A DNA stretch of 64,000 nt from Robertmurraya sp. FSL R5-0851 (GTDB lineage: Bacteria; Bacillota; Bacilli; Bacillales; Cytobacillaceae), in NCBI RefSeq assembly GCF_038002965.1, contig NZ_JBBOOE010000001.1, forward strand, positions 1,531,001 through 1,595,000, given 5' to 3'. A program made the translations under genes and the position numbers. The notes below the pieces were generated by a model that was given only the letters and a program-made list of their open reading frames with translations, did no database searches and had not been told where the DNA came from. This document shows, in pieces, positions 1 to 11,087 of the stretch; within the stretch, counting starts at the first letter, position 1, and the number at the start of each line of letters is the position of its first letter.

Positions 1-1095
1 GAATCGGCTTCAAAATTTGTGACCCCCTTAACCTTTCAGGCACTTTCAAGAAACGATGTTCATATTGACACGTTTGATGAAAAGAATTCAAAAGTGATTG
101 CACATATTGATTTGGCGGATTGGGCTGATTTGATCGTCGTTGCACCGGCCACAGCGAATATCATTGGCAAGCTAGCCAACGGAATTGCTGATAATATGAT
201 CACTACGACATTGCTTGCTGCAACCGCTCCGGTTTGGATTGCTCCTGCAATGAATGTTCATATGTATGACCATCCTGCCGTGAGAAAGAATTTAGAAACA
301 TTACGAAGCTATGGATATGGGTTTATCGAGCCTGGAGAGGGTTATTTAGCGTGTGGGTATGTGGGGAAAGGAAGAATGGAAGAGCCTGAGACAATCGTAG
401 AGAAAATCACCGAATTTTTCCAACCGGTGCAAGCTCCTTTAAAAAGTAAAAAGGTACTTGTAACAGCAGGTCCAACAAGAGAGAAAATTGATCCTGTGCG
501 TTATATTACGAACTTTTCGTCTGGAAAAATGGGATATGCCATTGCTGAACAAGCTAGGAATCTTGGAGCGGAGGTTACACTCATAACAGGACCTGTTTCC
601 ATTGAACCACCACCAGGAGTGAAGGTAATTCATGTGGAAAGTGCTCAGGACATGCTTAATGAGACGATCGCTCAATATGAATCTAGTGATTTGGTGGTAA
701 AAACGGCTGCGGTTGCTGATTATAAGCCAAAAATAGTTTCAGATCGAAAAATTAAAAAGCAGGAAGGCGACGCAAGGATTGAATTAGAAAGAACCAAGGA
801 CATATTATTTGAGCTTGGTAAAAACAAAAAGCACCAAGTATTGGTTGGTTTCGCTGCGGAAACTGATCATGTGGAAGAGTATGCGATGAGAAAGCTTGAG
901 AAGAAAAACGCTGATATGATCGTGGCAAACAATGTTGCAGAAGAAGGATCTGGATTTGGGACCGATACAAATAAAATAACCATTTATAAGCGCGATGGAC
1001 AATCTATCTCGTTACCATTAATGACTAAGCAAGAAGCGGCCAAAACCCTTCTTTTAGAGGCTTTAAAGCTCCTCCCAAAAGAGGAAGCTGAATGA
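1..1095 (+). CDS. coaBC: Bifunctional phosphopantothenoylcysteine synthetase/decarboxylase, 5' end missing
   Basis: CoaBC makes 4'-phosphopantetheine for coenzyme A: the CoaB half joins cysteine to 4'-phosphopantothenate and the FMN-dependent CoaC half decarboxylates the product. The frame is open from base 1, so the window cuts the gene; about 40 N-terminal residues are missing compared with the roughly 400-residue family. The CoaC half shows the HIDLADWAD stretch that carries the active-site His, the PAMN motif, and the ACGYVGKGRM substrate loop. The CoaB half begins near nt 450 and shows VTAGPTREKIDPVRYITN followed by FSSGKMG, and the KKNADMIVANNV segment. The stop overlaps the priA start by four bases (ATGA), so the two are translationally coupled. 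The internal GTG at nt 19 is not the real start. Confidence 0.96.
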   Translation, partial: ESASKFVTPLTFQALSRNDVHIDTFDEKNSKVIAHIDLADWADLIVVAPATANIIGKLANGIADNMITTTLLAATAPVWIAPAMNVHMYDHPAVRKNLETLRSYGYGFIEPGEGYLACGYVGKGRMEEPETIVEKITEFFQPVQAPLKSKKVLVTAGPTREKIDPVRYITNFSSGKMGYAIAEQARNLGAEVTLITGPVSIEPPPGVKVIHVESAQDMLNETIAQYESSDLVVKTAAVADYKPKIVSDRKIKKQEGDARIELERTKDILFELGKNKKHQVLVGFAAETDHVEEYAMRKLEKKNADMIVANNVAEEGSGFGTDTNKITIYKRDGQSISLPLMTKQEAAKTLLLEALKLLPKEEAE

Positions 1096-3494
1096 TTGCG
1101 AGTGTAATTGTGGATGTCCCAGCTAAGCAAACCGACAGACCGTTTGATTATCGTATCCCAGAGCATCTAGAAGGGGTCATCACCCCAGGAATGAGGGTGG
1201 TTGTTCCATTTGGACCTCGGAAAATTCAAGGGTTTGTCATTTCCATTCAGCCTAGCTCAGAGTTTGAAAAGCTTAGAGATATTATTGCTCCTATGGATAT
1301 TGTTCCAGTATTAAATAACGAACTTTTACAGCTTGGGGATTGGTTATCAGAAGAAACACTTTGTTATCGAATATCTGCCTATCAGGTGATGCTACCGGCA
1401 GCACTTAAAGCGAAATACGAAAAGAAAATCCGAGTGACGATCGATGTGAATCTGTTACCTCCAGTCCTACAAAGAGTATTCGAGAAAACTCAAATGGTTC
1501 CCTTTGATACGATTGAAAAGGATGCATGGAGAGTATTGCAAAAAGAAATCGCAAATGGTCATGTTGAATTTATATATGAAGTAAAGGAACGGGTGAATAA
1601 GAAAAAGCGCAGGTATGTAATGCCACATGTGAATGAAAAGGGGCTATCTGATTCACTCAAGCTACTATCCATTCAGGCAACGAAACAAAGGGAAATTATA
1701 GAGTTTTTCCTAGCTAACCCAGCTCCCGTTCCACTGCAAAATTTAATAAACCTTTTAAACACTTCTTCCTCTGCTATAAAGGGTCTTGTTAATAAGGGGA
1801 TCTTAAGGGAAGAAGAAGTAGAAGTGTACCGAGATCCGTACGAGAATCGTGTATTTGAACGGACAGAGGCTTTACCCTTAACTTCTGAGCAGAAAAGAGC
1901 CATTTCCCCCGTTTTACAAACCATTGAAGAAAATCTCCATCAAGTGTTCTTACTGTATGGGGTAACAGGTAGTGGTAAAACGGAAGTATATTTACAATCA
2001 ATTCAACGAGTGTTAGAGAAGGGAAAGGAAGCAATCGTACTCGTCCCAGAAATCTCCTTAACTCCACAAATGGTGAAACGGTTTAAAGGGAGATTTGGAG
2101 ATGAAGTGGCTGTCATGCACAGCGGACTTTCTAATGGAGAAAAATACGATGAGTGGCGAAAGATCCAGAGAAAAGAAGTAAAAGTGGTGGTAGGGGCAAG
2201 GTCTGCCATTTTTGCTCCCTTTGAAAACCTTGGAATTATCATCATTGATGAAGAGCACGAAACAAGTTATAAGCAAGAGGAAAATCCAAGATATCATGCG
2301 AGAGATGTGGCGATACAACGTGCCAAAAAATATGGCTGCCCGGTTGTATTAGGAAGTGCTACTCCAGCACTTGAATCATTTGCTCGTGCAAAAAAAGGTG
2401 TGTTTGAGCTTTTAAATTTGCCGAGCCGGATGAATAGTGGACCGATGCCTCATGTTGAAGTTGTGGATATGAGAGAAGAGCTTCGTGAAGGAAATCGATC
2501 CATGTTTTCAAGAGCATTAATGGAAAAATTGAAAGATAGACTCGATAAACAGGAGCAAACGGTATTGTTTTTAAACAAGCGAGGACATTCCTCCTTTGTG
2601 ATGTGTAGAGACTGCGGATATGTTGTGAACTGTCCAGATTGTGATATTTCATTAACCTATCATAAATTCAGCGAGCGAATGAAGTGTCATTATTGTGGTT
2701 ATGAGTCGCATGTTCCAACACAATGCCCGGAATGCCAATCAGAGTATATTCGTTATTTTGGAACAGGTACTCAGAAGATTGAAGAAGAACTAGGCAAAGT
2801 GTTGCCAGAGGCAAGAGTGATCCGGATGGATGTGGATACAACTTCAAAAAAAGGGGCGCATGAAAAGCTGTTAACTGATTTTGGTGAAGGAAAAGCAGAT
2901 ATTCTGTTAGGAACGCAAATGATTGCAAAAGGATTAGATTTTCCTAAGATTACGCTCGTAGGAGTTCTTTCAGCTGATACGATGCTGCATATCCCTGATT
3001 TCCGTTCATCTGAGAAAACCTTTCAGCTGCTAACACAGGTAAGTGGAAGAGCTGGAAGACATGAGCTATCAGGGGAAGTCATTGTACAAACCTATACACC
3101 AGAGCATTACAGCATTCAGTTTGCCTCTCAACAGGACTATGATCTGTATTATGAAAGGGAAATGCAAATAAGAAAGCTTCATCATTATCCACCTTTCTAC
3201 TATATATCCCTGATCACAGTAAGCCATGAGAATTTGATGAAGGTAGTGTCGGTGACAGAGAAGATTACCGGATACATTCGGAATAGTCTTTCTCCAGAAG
3301 CGATTGTTCTAGGACCTGTCGCTTCACCAATTCCTCGAATCAAAAATAGATATAGGTACCAATGTTTGATAAAATACAAACGTGAGCCACAGTTAGGTCG
3401 TGCCATTAAAACGGTACTTGATCAATATCAGCATGAATCTGCAACAACCGGGTTAACCATTTCTACAGACGTGAATCCTTATATTCTCATGTAG
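1092..3494 (+). CDS. priA: Primosomal protein N' (replication restart helicase PriA)
   Basis: PriA recognises stalled forks and D-loops and reloads the replicative helicase. The 800-residue length fits the family. An N-terminal DNA-binding region (about 1-110) precedes a superfamily 2 helicase core with Walker A GVTGSGKTEVY near residue 290, a DEEH box near 385 and the SGRAGR motif near 650. A zinc-binding insert lies at about 504-551, with paired cysteines in CRDCGY, CPDC, CHYCGY and CPEC. The start ATG overlaps the coaBC stop. No promoter is visible upstream, so it is probably read from the coaBC transcript. Confidence 0.97.
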   Translation: MIASVIVDVPAKQTDRPFDYRIPEHLEGVITPGMRVVVPFGPRKIQGFVISIQPSSEFEKLRDIIAPMDIVPVLNNELLQLGDWLSEETLCYRISAYQVMLPAALKAKYEKKIRVTIDVNLLPPVLQRVFEKTQMVPFDTIEKDAWRVLQKEIANGHVEFIYEVKERVNKKKRRYVMPHVNEKGLSDSLKLLSIQATKQREIIEFFLANPAPVPLQNLINLLNTSSSAIKGLVNKGILREEEVEVYRDPYENRVFERTEALPLTSEQKRAISPVLQTIEENLHQVFLLYGVTGSGKTEVYLQSIQRVLEKGKEAIVLVPEISLTPQMVKRFKGRFGDEVAVMHSGLSNGEKYDEWRKIQRKEVKVVVGARSAIFAPFENLGIIIIDEEHETSYKQEENPRYHARDVAIQRAKKYGCPVVLGSATPALESFARAKKGVFELLNLPSRMNSGPMPHVEVVDMREELREGNRSMFSRALMEKLKDRLDKQEQTVLFLNKRGHSSFVMCRDCGYVVNCPDCDISLTYHKFSERMKCHYCGYESHVPTQCPECQSEYIRYFGTGTQKIEEELGKVLPEARVIRMDVDTTSKKGAHEKLLTDFGEGKADILLGTQMIAKGLDFPKITLVGVLSADTMLHIPDFRSSEKTFQLLTQVSGRAGRHELSGEVIVQTYTPEHYSIQFASQQDYDLYYEREMQIRKLHHYPPFYYISLITVSHENLMKVVSVTEKITGYIRNSLSPEAIVLGPVASPIPRIKNRYRYQCLIKYKREPQLGRAIKTVLDQYQHESATTGLTISTDVNPYILM

Positions 3495-3560
3495 CTGGTT
3501 ATGAAGCGGGTTGTTTTCGTAGAGAATAGTGATAAATATGAAAAAATCGGAGGAAGTATT

Positions 3561-4046
3561 TTGACGGTAAAGAAGCTAGTTACTCATCCTGCAGAGGTAC
3601 TTGAACAAGAATGTGAGAGAGTAACGGTATTTGATAAAAAACTAGAAAAGCTACTAAACGATATGTACGATACGATGATTGAATTCGATGGGGTAGGTCT
3701 TGCAGCCCCTCAAATTGGCATAGCAAGACAGATTGCCATCGTTGATATAGACGATGAATCAGGCACGATTGAACTAATTAACCCTGAAATATTAGAAGTG
3801 TCCGGCGAACAAACAGGCCCGGAAGGTTGTCTTAGTTTTCCAGGGGTTTACGGAGAAGTAACCAGACCATATTTTGTAAAAGTGAAAGCCCGAAACCGAA
3901 AAGGAAAAGCATTTGTGATCGAAGCAGAAGACTTTTTAGCACGTGCGATTCTTCATGAAATCGATCATCTTCATGGCATCCTATTTACATCAAAAGTGAC
4001 AAGATATTTGACTGAAGAAGAGTTAGAGGGAGTCGAAAGCGAATGA
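3561..4046 (+). CDS. def: Peptide deformylase
   Basis: Removes the N-formyl group from nascent proteins, using a metal held by one Cys and two His. The three family motifs are present: [10 protein letters not shown] (about residues 43-52), EGCLSFPG (about 88) and HEIDH (about 131). I place the start at TTG 3561, because GGAGGAAG lies 4-5 bases upstream and the protein then begins [14 protein letters not shown], as in Bacillus deformylases, giving 161 residues. A longer reading from ATG 3501 would add a 20-residue tail that matches nothing I know in the family. It overlaps fmt by four bases; def and fmt act on opposite ends of the same formyl-Met cycle. Confidence 0.95.
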   Translation: MTVKKLVTHPAEVLEQECERVTVFDKKLEKLLNDMYDTMIEFDGVGLAAPQIGIARQIAIVDIDDESGTIELINPEILEVSGEQTGPEGCLSFPGVYGEVTRPYFVKVKARNRKGKAFVIEAEDFLARAILHEIDHLHGILFTSKVTRYLTEEELEGVESE

Positions 4047-4993
4047 CAAAAATAGTGTTTATGGGTACTCCTGATTTTTCTGTTCCCATATTAAGAAGTG
4101 TGATAGAAGCTGGATATGAAGTGATCGGTGTTGTGACACAACCGGATCGCCCAGTTGGAAGAAAAAGAGTACTCACTCCACCTCCTGTGAAAGTGGAAGC
4201 GGAAAAACATGGTATTCCTGTTCTTCAACCTGAAAAGATTCGTGTAAGAGAGGACTTGGATCAAGTATTGAGCTTAAAGCCTGACTTAGTCGTAACGGCG
4301 GCGTTCGGTCAAATTTTACCGAAGGAACTCTTAGAAGTGCCACCACTCGGATGCATAAATGTTCATGCTTCTCTGTTACCAGAATTACGTGGTGGGGCTC
4401 CCATTCACTACTCCATCATACAAGGAAAAGAGAAAACGGGAATTACGATCATGTATATGGCTGAAAAGCTGGATGCAGGGGATATTTTGACGCAAGTAGA
4501 AGTTGAAATTGCAGAAATAGATACGGTTGGTTCTTTGCATGATAAGCTAAGTGAGGCAGGTTCTAAGTTATTGTTAGACACATTGCCAAGACTGATTAAG
4601 GGAGAATTAGATCCAATTCCCCAAAATGAAAAAGAAGCAACATTTGCTTATAATATAAAGCGCGAGGAAGAGAAAATTGTTTGGTCTAAACCAGGCGAAG
4701 ATATTTACAACCATATTAGGGGTATGAACCCATGGCCAGTCGCTTACACTCATCTTTCTGACTCAGTGATGAAACTTTGGTGGGCGACGAAAGTTAAGGC
4801 AGTGAAAAAGGCAGTTCCAGGAGAAATAATTGCAATTGAGGAAGATGGATTTGTCGTTGCTACTGGAAATGATACAGCGATTAAAGTGACTGAGCTCCAG
4901 CCTTCTGGTAAAAAGAAAATGACAGCTGATCAATTTTTACGAGGGGCAGGTTCGTTTTTAAAGGTTGGAGATCGTATAGGAGTTAACGAATGA
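4043..4993 (+). CDS. fmt: Methionyl-tRNA formyltransferase
   Basis: Transfers a formyl group from 10-formyl-tetrahydrofolate to initiator Met-tRNA. The 316-residue protein has the N-terminal hydrolase-like Rossmann domain, starting [15 protein letters not shown], and the catalytic region [21 protein letters not shown] near residue 105-125, which carries the Asn and His of the active site. The C-terminal OB-fold tRNA-binding part begins near residue 210. It overlaps def upstream and rsmB downstream by four bases each (ATGA junctions), so the three are coupled in one transcript. Confidence 0.97.
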   Translation: MTKIVFMGTPDFSVPILRSVIEAGYEVIGVVTQPDRPVGRKRVLTPPPVKVEAEKHGIPVLQPEKIRVREDLDQVLSLKPDLVVTAAFGQILPKELLEVPPLGCINVHASLLPELRGGAPIHYSIIQGKEKTGITIMYMAEKLDAGDILTQVEVEIAEIDTVGSLHDKLSEAGSKLLLDTLPRLIKGELDPIPQNEKEATFAYNIKREEEKIVWSKPGEDIYNHIRGMNPWPVAYTHLSDSVMKLWWATKVKAVKKAVPGEIIAIEEDGFVVATGNDTAIKVTELQPSGKKKMTADQFLRGAGSFLKVGDRIGVNE

Positions 4994-6336
4994 CAGAAAA
5001 ATCAAATGTTCGAGAAAGTGTTGTAACCATTCTAGAGCAAATCGAAAAAAATCAATCATATAGCAATCTACTTTTAAACAATGTGATTAAAAAGAATCAA
5101 ATTGCCACGAAGGACATTGGATTGTTAACGGAATTAACCTACGGAACATTACAAAGAAAAATGACTCTTGATTATTACTTAGAGCCTTTTATTAAAAACC
5201 CTAAAAAGCTTGAAAACTGGGTGAAGCAGCTACTGCGAATGACGTTATATCAAATGCTTTATTTAGATAAAATTCCTGACCGTGCAGCCATTCATGAGGC
5301 CGTGGAAATTGCTAAAAAGAGAGGTCATAAAGGGATATCTGGGATGGTTAATGGAGTTCTTCGCTCTATACAACGTGAAGGCATAAGAGATATGAATGAC
5401 ATTAAGGATGAAGTCGAGCGTTTGTCCATAGAAACGAGTCATCCTACTTGGCTTGTTAGAAGATGGACCGAGCAATTTGGGTATAATAAAGCAAAAGAGA
5501 TGTGTGAGATCAATTTAACTGCACCCATGCAAACCGCACGAATCAATACAAATAAAATCGACAGAGAAGCTTGCATCAAAAGGCTTTCAGAAGAAGGCTA
5601 TCAAGTTGAGGAAAGTGTGGTTGTTCCTGAAGCAATTAAATGCTTAAAAGGAAATCTTGCCCATTCGGAAAGTTTTAAAGAAGGCTTGATTACGATCCAG
5701 GATGAAAGCTCTATGCTTGTAGCATATGCATTAGGTATCGAACAAAATGAAACGATTTTAGATGCGTGCGCAGCTCCTGGTGGAAAGTCGACTCATATCG
5801 CTGAAAAGCTAGAAGAAACAGGACAAGTTATTTCATTAGATCTTCACGAGCATAAAGTGAAGTTGATTAATGAAAATGCTGCCCGACTTGGACTGAAAAA
5901 TATCGAAACGAAAGCTATGGATAGCCGTAGGGTACAAGAGGCGTTTGAAGGTAGCACGTTCGATCGGATTTTGCTTGATGCCCCGTGCTCTGGTCTTGGT
6001 GTAATGAGAAGAAAGCCAGATATGAAATACACAAAAAAAGAAGAAGATTTAGATCGTCTTCAGAGCATTCAGTTGCAGCTATTAGATTCTGTTACTCCAC
6101 TGTTAAAGCCAGGTGGAACGTTGGTGTACAGTACATGTACAATCGACCGCTCTGAAAATGAAGAGGTAGTAACAGCGTTTTTACAGAAGCATACGGACTT
6201 TGAAGGTGACCCGTCGGTTATTGAGAGAATGCCTAAGGCGATTCAGCCGCTTATGTCGGACTTTCAGCTACAGATTTTCCCTCAAGATTTTGGTTCAGAT
6301 GGATTTTATATTGCAAGTTTAAGGAAGAAGGTGTAA
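4990..6336 (+). CDS. rsmB: 16S rRNA (cytosine-967-C5)-methyltransferase
   Basis: Methylates C967 of 16S rRNA with S-adenosylmethionine. Residues 1 to about 130 form a NusB-like RNA-binding domain. The catalytic domain shows the SAM loop [12 protein letters not shown] near residue 257, [15 protein letters not shown] near 328 and [12 protein letters not shown] near 380; the two cysteines in the last two motifs are the acid/base and nucleophile pair of the RsmB/NSUN family. The length (448) is typical. It overlaps fmt by four bases and is followed after four bases by rlmN. Confidence 0.96.
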   Translation: MTEKSNVRESVVTILEQIEKNQSYSNLLLNNVIKKNQIATKDIGLLTELTYGTLQRKMTLDYYLEPFIKNPKKLENWVKQLLRMTLYQMLYLDKIPDRAAIHEAVEIAKKRGHKGISGMVNGVLRSIQREGIRDMNDIKDEVERLSIETSHPTWLVRRWTEQFGYNKAKEMCEINLTAPMQTARINTNKIDREACIKRLSEEGYQVEESVVVPEAIKCLKGNLAHSESFKEGLITIQDESSMLVAYALGIEQNETILDACAAPGGKSTHIAEKLEETGQVISLDLHEHKVKLINENAARLGLKNIETKAMDSRRVQEAFEGSTFDRILLDAPCSGLGVMRRKPDMKYTKKEEDLDRLQSIQLQLLDSVTPLLKPGGTLVYSTCTIDRSENEEVVTAFLQKHTDFEGDPSVIERMPKAIQPLMSDFQLQIFPQDFGSDGFYIASLRKKV

Positions 6337-6340
6337 AGAA

Positions 6341-7426
6341 ATGGAACAGACAACTATTGAAAAAGAACAAACATCCGTGCAAAAGCCATCCATTTACTCT
6401 ATAGAATTACACGATTTAAAAGCATGGTTAGTTGAACATAATGAAAAGGCATTTCGTGCCGAGCAAATCTTTGATTGGTTATACAAAAAGAGAGTGACAA
6501 GTTTTGAAGACATGTCTAATCTTTCAAAAACTTTACGTGAAACGTTAGAAAAGCATTATTCACTAACTACATTAAATACACTTATTCAACAACAATCATC
6601 AGACGGGACGATTAAGTTTTTATTTGAATTACATGATGGTTACTCCATTGAAACAGTTTTGATGAGACATGAATATGGGAATTCGGTGTGTGTAACTACA
6701 CAGGTTGGCTGTCGAATTGGATGTACGTTCTGTGCATCAACTTTAGGTGGACTGAAAAGAAATCTAGAGGCAGGGGAAATCGTCGCTCAAGTAGTAAAGG
6801 TACAGCAAGCCTTAGATGAAACAGATGAAAGAGTAAGCTCTGTCGTTATTATGGGAATAGGCGAACCTTTTGATAACTACGATGATATGCTTTCATTTTT
6901 GAAGATTATCAATCATGATAAGGGACTGAATATTGGAGCTAGACATATTACGGTATCAACAAGTGGAATTATCCCGAAGATTTATCAGTTTGCCGATGAA
7001 AATATGCAAATTAACTTTGCCATTTCACTTCATGCACCAAATACAGAGATTCGCAGTCGTTTAATGCCTATTAACCGTGCGTATAAGCTCCCTGATTTAA
7101 TGGATGCGGTACGATATTATATTGAGAAGACAGGAAGACGAGTAAGCTTTGAATACGGGTTATTTGGTGGAGTAAATGATCAGGTAGAACATGCGGAAGA
7201 ACTAGCGAAGCTTATTAAGGGTGTCAAATGTCATGTGAACTTAATTCCGGTAAACTATGTGCCAGAAAGAGATTACGTTCGTACACCTAAAGATCAAATT
7301 TTTGCATTTGAAAAAACGTTAAAAAATCACGGAGTAAACGTAACGATTCGAAGAGAGCATGGTCATGATATTGATGCAGCATGTGGACAGCTTCGTGCAA
7401 AGGAACGAAAAGAAGAGACGAGGTGA
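6341..7426 (+). CDS. rlmN: Dual-specificity rRNA/tRNA adenine-C2 methyltransferase
   Basis: A radical SAM enzyme that methylates C2 of A2503 in 23S rRNA and A37 in some tRNAs. The CX3CX2C iron-sulfur cluster motif is seen as CRIGCTFC near residues 123-130. Near residue 346, AACGQL carries the Cys that takes part in the methyl-transfer ping-pong step. The [10 protein letters not shown] and SVSTSGI-like segments also fit. The length of 361 residues is usual. It lies directly after rsmB, forming a block of rRNA modification genes. Confidence 0.97.
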   Translation: MEQTTIEKEQTSVQKPSIYSIELHDLKAWLVEHNEKAFRAEQIFDWLYKKRVTSFEDMSNLSKTLRETLEKHYSLTTLNTLIQQQSSDGTIKFLFELHDGYSIETVLMRHEYGNSVCVTTQVGCRIGCTFCASTLGGLKRNLEAGEIVAQVVKVQQALDETDERVSSVVIMGIGEPFDNYDDMLSFLKIINHDKGLNIGARHITVSTSGIIPKIYQFADENMQINFAISLHAPNTEIRSRLMPINRAYKLPDLMDAVRYYIEKTGRRVSFEYGLFGGVNDQVEHAEELAKLIKGVKCHVNLIPVNYVPERDYVRTPKDQIFAFEKTLKNHGVNVTIRREHGHDIDAACGQLRAKERKEETR

Positions 7427-7432
7427 CAATAG

Positions 7433-8194
7433 GTGAAAGCGGTATTTAAAACAGACCGAGGTCGGATTCGCCAGCATAATGAGGACAGTGGGGGAATCTT
7501 TATCAACCGGGATGGGCAGCATCTATGTGTGGTTGCAGATGGAATGGGTGGACATCGAGCAGGCGATGTCGCCAGTTCCATGGCGATCAAGCATTTAGAA
7601 GAGATGTGGAAGGATTCAAGTGGAATCGAAACGGCCTCTCATGCAGAGGATTGGTTAAGAAACAGTATTCCACTTATCAATCAAGTAGTATTCCAGCATT
7701 CACAGCAACACGCCGAGTGTGAAGGGATGGGAACAACAGTTGTTGCTGCCATTGTTACTCCATTATTTTCGACTGTGCTGAATATTGGAGATAGTCGTTG
7801 TTATATTTTAAATGATACAGGTTTTCAGCAGTTAACAGAAGATCATACACTTGTGAATGAGCTTGTTCGAACGGGGCAAATTTCAAGGGAGGATGCCGAA
7901 CATCATCCACGTAAAAATGTCATTTTACGTGCACTTGGAACGGAGCCAGATATAAAAATGGATATTCGCACCATCATGTTTGAAGAAGGAGATGTTCTCC
8001 TTTTATGCTCAGATGGTTTATCTAATAAAGTATCAACCGATGAAATGGATAGTATATTAAAAAATGAAGAAAAATTAGAGGAAAAGGCAACCACTCTCAT
8101 CAACCTTGCAAACGAGCATGGTGGTGAGGACAATATTACCTTAGTCATTTTACAATTTGACGTTGGCGATGATTGGGGTGGGGATACATGCTAA
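7433..8194 (+). CDS. prpC: PP2C-type protein Ser/Thr phosphatase
   Basis: Cytoplasmic manganese-dependent phosphatase that reverses PrkC phosphorylation. The protein begins with the family signature KTDRGRIRQHNEDSGGIF and carries the metal-binding motifs VADGMGGHRAGDVAS (about 34-48), GDSRCY, LCSDGLSN and GGEDNITLV. It starts at a GTG six bases after the rlmN stop and is 253 residues long. Its last codons overlap the prkC start (ATGCTAA), so phosphatase and kinase are made together from one message. Confidence 0.96.
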   Translation: MKAVFKTDRGRIRQHNEDSGGIFINRDGQHLCVVADGMGGHRAGDVASSMAIKHLEEMWKDSSGIETASHAEDWLRNSIPLINQVVFQHSQQHAECEGMGTTVVAAIVTPLFSTVLNIGDSRCYILNDTGFQQLTEDHTLVNELVRTGQISREDAEHHPRKNVILRALGTEPDIKMDIRTIMFEEGDVLLLCSDGLSNKVSTDEMDSILKNEEKLEEKATTLINLANEHGGEDNITLVILQFDVGDDWGGDTC

Positions 8195-10152
8195 TTGGGA
8201 AGCGTTTAAGCGGCCGCTACAAAGTGCTTGAGATGATAGGTGGCGGCGGAATGGCCAATGTTTATCTTGCTCATGATATGATCTTAGATCGAGACGTGGC
8301 TGTTAAGGTACTAAGACTTGATTTTTCAAATGACGAGGAATTTATTCGACGTTTTCACCGAGAAGCACAATCAGCAACTAGCTTGGCCCATCCGAACATT
8401 GTTAGTATATACGATGTTGGTGAAGAAGATTCTATCTATTATATTGTTATGGAGTATGTGGAGGGCCAAACTCTCAAACAATACATACAACAGCAGCTAT
8501 CGTTACACGTAGCTGATGCCATTAATATTATGAAGCAGTTAACCTCCGCTATTTCTCATGCTCATCAAAATCATATTGTTCACAGAGATATTAAACCACA
8601 TAATATATTAATTGATCGCGAAGGAAATGTGAAAATTACGGATTTTGGCATTGCTATGGCAATGAGTGCAACCAGTATAACGCAAACCAATTCAGTGCTT
8701 GGCTCCGTCCATTATTTATCTCCAGAACAAGCAAGAGGTGGAATGGCAAACCGTAAATCGGATATCTATTCTCTTGGAATTGTCATGTTTGAGTTGTTAA
8801 CAGGAAGGCTTCCATTTTCAGGTGAATCAGCCGTTTCAATTGCTTTGAAACATTTACAATCGGAAACACCTTCATTAAGAAGATGGAATCCAAAAATTCC
8901 ACAAAGTGTGGAAAATATTGTATTGAAGGCGACGGCAAAGGATCCTTTTCATCGATATGATAGTGTAGAAGATATGGAGATGGATTTAGTAACCGCACTT
9001 GATCCTGATCGAATCGATGAGCCGAAGTTTGCTCTTCCGATCGATGATGATGCTACCAAGGCAATTCCAGTCATTACCGCGGATCAATACCAAACATTTG
9101 ATGAGACACTTGTACATAGTAAAGAGCATCCTGTTCTTCAACACACTACTGACAAAGACGGAGATAAAAAGAAGAAAAAGAAGAGAAAATGGCCTATTGT
9201 ACTCGTATCTATCTTTCTCATATTGGTTATCCTTGCCGTATTAACTGTAACGGTTTTACCAAAATTATTAGGACCAAAAGATGTGCTTGTTCCTGATGTA
9301 TCTGGTAAAGAGTTAGATGAAGCTATGGAAGTCCTTCAGGAGCAAGGGTTAAAAATTGGTGAAACAATTGAAGTTACAGATGAAGAGGTAGAGGAAGGCC
9401 TCATCATAAAAACAAACCCTAAGGAAGGGAAAACGGTAAAAGAAGGGCAGGAAGTGGACCTTTATTTAAGTATTGGTAAAGAGAAATGGACATTGCTAGA
9501 TTATACCGGACGTCAATATGATGATGTAATTGATTTATTAGAAGCAAGGGGCTTTAAAGACATTACAAAAACAGAAGTTTACGATGATTCAGCCCCTGTG
9601 GGACAAATCATCTCTCAGAATCCATCTAGCGGGGAAGAAATTATTCCTGCAGAAACGGAACTGGAATTTACCGTTAGTAAGGGGCCGCAGCTAATAAAGC
9701 TCAAGGATCTTTCAGATTATAATGAAAAAGGAATTCAAGAGTACGCACATTCCTCTGGATTAAATATTCAGATCGCAAGTGACGGCGAATATAGCGATAC
9801 GGTGGCTGAAGGATTAGTTGTCTCCCAAAATCCTTCTGCAGGTACAGATTTACGAAAAGGGTCTACAGTAACCGTAGTCCTTTCTAAAGGAAAAGAAGCG
9901 ATTCCGAAAACCGTACAAAAGGAAATTACCATTCCTTATGAACCTTTAGTGGAAGGGACTCCGCAAGTTGTCCAAATTTATATAGAGGATATGGATCACA
10001 ATATATCAGAACCGGTACAAACCTTTGAAATTACACAAACTGAGACTCGGACTATACAGTTAATTATTGCTCCTAATCAACAGGGCGCATACAGAGTGCA
10101 AAGGGATGGTGATGTTATCGATGAACAACCGGTACCATACCCGACAAATTAA
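8188..10152 (+). CDS. prkC: Membrane Ser/Thr protein kinase with PASTA repeats
   Basis: Receptor-type Hanks kinase. In B. subtilis it senses muropeptides and controls germination and stationary-phase physiology. The start is ATG 8188 (MLIGKR, 654 residues), which overlaps prpC by seven bases; an earlier ATG at 8173 gives five extra residues not found in the family. The kinase domain covers about 1-270, with glycine loop IGGGGMANVY, catalytic IVHRDIKPHN (Asp about 135), DFG about 152-154 and a Thr-rich activation loop. A Lys-rich stretch precedes one membrane segment (about 336-358). Outside lie three PASTA repeats (from VLVPDVSG, KWTLLDYTG and QLIKLKDLS) and a C-terminal beta-rich domain. Confidence 0.96.
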   Translation: MLIGKRLSGRYKVLEMIGGGGMANVYLAHDMILDRDVAVKVLRLDFSNDEEFIRRFHREAQSATSLAHPNIVSIYDVGEEDSIYYIVMEYVEGQTLKQYIQQQLSLHVADAINIMKQLTSAISHAHQNHIVHRDIKPHNILIDREGNVKITDFGIAMAMSATSITQTNSVLGSVHYLSPEQARGGMANRKSDIYSLGIVMFELLTGRLPFSGESAVSIALKHLQSETPSLRRWNPKIPQSVENIVLKATAKDPFHRYDSVEDMEMDLVTALDPDRIDEPKFALPIDDDATKAIPVITADQYQTFDETLVHSKEHPVLQHTTDKDGDKKKKKKRKWPIVLVSIFLILVILAVLTVTVLPKLLGPKDVLVPDVSGKELDEAMEVLQEQGLKIGETIEVTDEEVEEGLIIKTNPKEGKTVKEGQEVDLYLSIGKEKWTLLDYTGRQYDDVIDLLEARGFKDITKTEVYDDSAPVGQIISQNPSSGEEIIPAETELEFTVSKGPQLIKLKDLSDYNEKGIQEYAHSSGLNIQIASDGEYSDTVAEGLVVSQNPSAGTDLRKGSTVTVVLSKGKEAIPKTVQKEITIPYEPLVEGTPQVVQIYIEDMDHNISEPVQTFEITQTETRTIQLIIAPNQQGAYRVQRDGDVIDEQPVPYPTN

Positions 10153-10200
10153 AATAGGTTTAGGAACTAATCGTTCACATTCTGTTAAAGGAGTGTATGT

Positions 10201-11085
10201 ATGCCAGAAGGCAAAATTATAAAAGCACTTAGTGGGTTCTATTATGTTCTCACAGATGATAATCAAGTGATTCAGTGCAGAGGAAGAGGGGTATTTCGCT
10301 TAAATAAAGTGACCCCTCTTGTAGGCGATGAAGTCGTTTTCCAAGCAGAAAATGAAACTGAGGGCTATATTTTAGAAGTAAAGGATCGAAAAAATGAACT
10401 GGTAAGACCCCCGATATCTAATGTCGATCAAGCGATATTAGTATTTTCGGCTGTTGAGCCTGATTTTAGCACCGCGTTGCTCGACCGCTTTTTAGTTTTA
10501 GTTGAATTTAACCGTATCAAGCCAATTATTTGTATTACAAAGATGGATTTAACTAGTTCCGATGAAAAAGCAATGATGGAAACATACCGTAATCAATATA
10601 CGAACGCGGGCTATGAAGTGATTTTAACCTCATCAGAAACCGAGGGTGGGTTAGAGCAGCTGCTTCCTCATTTAAAAGGAGTTATATCCGTATTCGCCGG
10701 TCAGTCTGGGGTTGGAAAATCTTCGCTATTAAATGCAATCAGACCAGATTTAGAACTTAAGACAAACGATATATCCTCACATCTCGGTCGAGGAAAACAT
10801 ACAACAAGACATGTTGAATTAATAAAAATTGGGGAAGGGTTAGTTGCAGATACTCCTGGTTTCAGTTCACTGGAATTCACGGATATTGAGGTGGAGGACT
10901 TAAACTATTGCTTCCCTGATATTGAAAAGTTAAGTGAAGACTGTAAGTTTCGGGGCTGTCTTCACTTAAAGGAACCAAAATGTGCGGTAAAGGAAGCGGT
11001 GAGTAACGGAGAGCTTCCTGAGTATCGATATGAGCATTATGAGCTTTTTGTACAAGAAATTAAAGAGAGAAAGCCGAGGTATTAA
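10201..11085 (+). CDS. rsgA: Ribosome small subunit-dependent GTPase
   Basis: Circularly permuted GTPase that acts in late 30S maturation; it is a known PrkC substrate in B. subtilis. An N-terminal OB-fold (1 to about 70) is followed by the permuted G motifs: TKMD (G4) near 113 comes before GQSGVGKSS (G1) near 166 and DTPGFSS (G3) near 218. A C-terminal zinc knuckle is visible as [14 protein letters not shown] with an upstream Cys. The ATG has a good site (AAAGGAG). The 48-base gap after prkC has no terminator. Length 294. Confidence 0.96.
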   Translation: MPEGKIIKALSGFYYVLTDDNQVIQCRGRGVFRLNKVTPLVGDEVVFQAENETEGYILEVKDRKNELVRPPISNVDQAILVFSAVEPDFSTALLDRFLVLVEFNRIKPIICITKMDLTSSDEKAMMETYRNQYTNAGYEVILTSSETEGGLEQLLPHLKGVISVFAGQSGVGKSSLLNAIRPDLELKTNDISSHLGRGKHTTRHVELIKIGEGLVADTPGFSSLEFTDIEVEDLNYCFPDIEKLSEDCKFRGCLHLKEPKCAVKEAVSNGELPEYRYEHYELFVQEIKERKPRY

Positions 11086-11087
11086 TT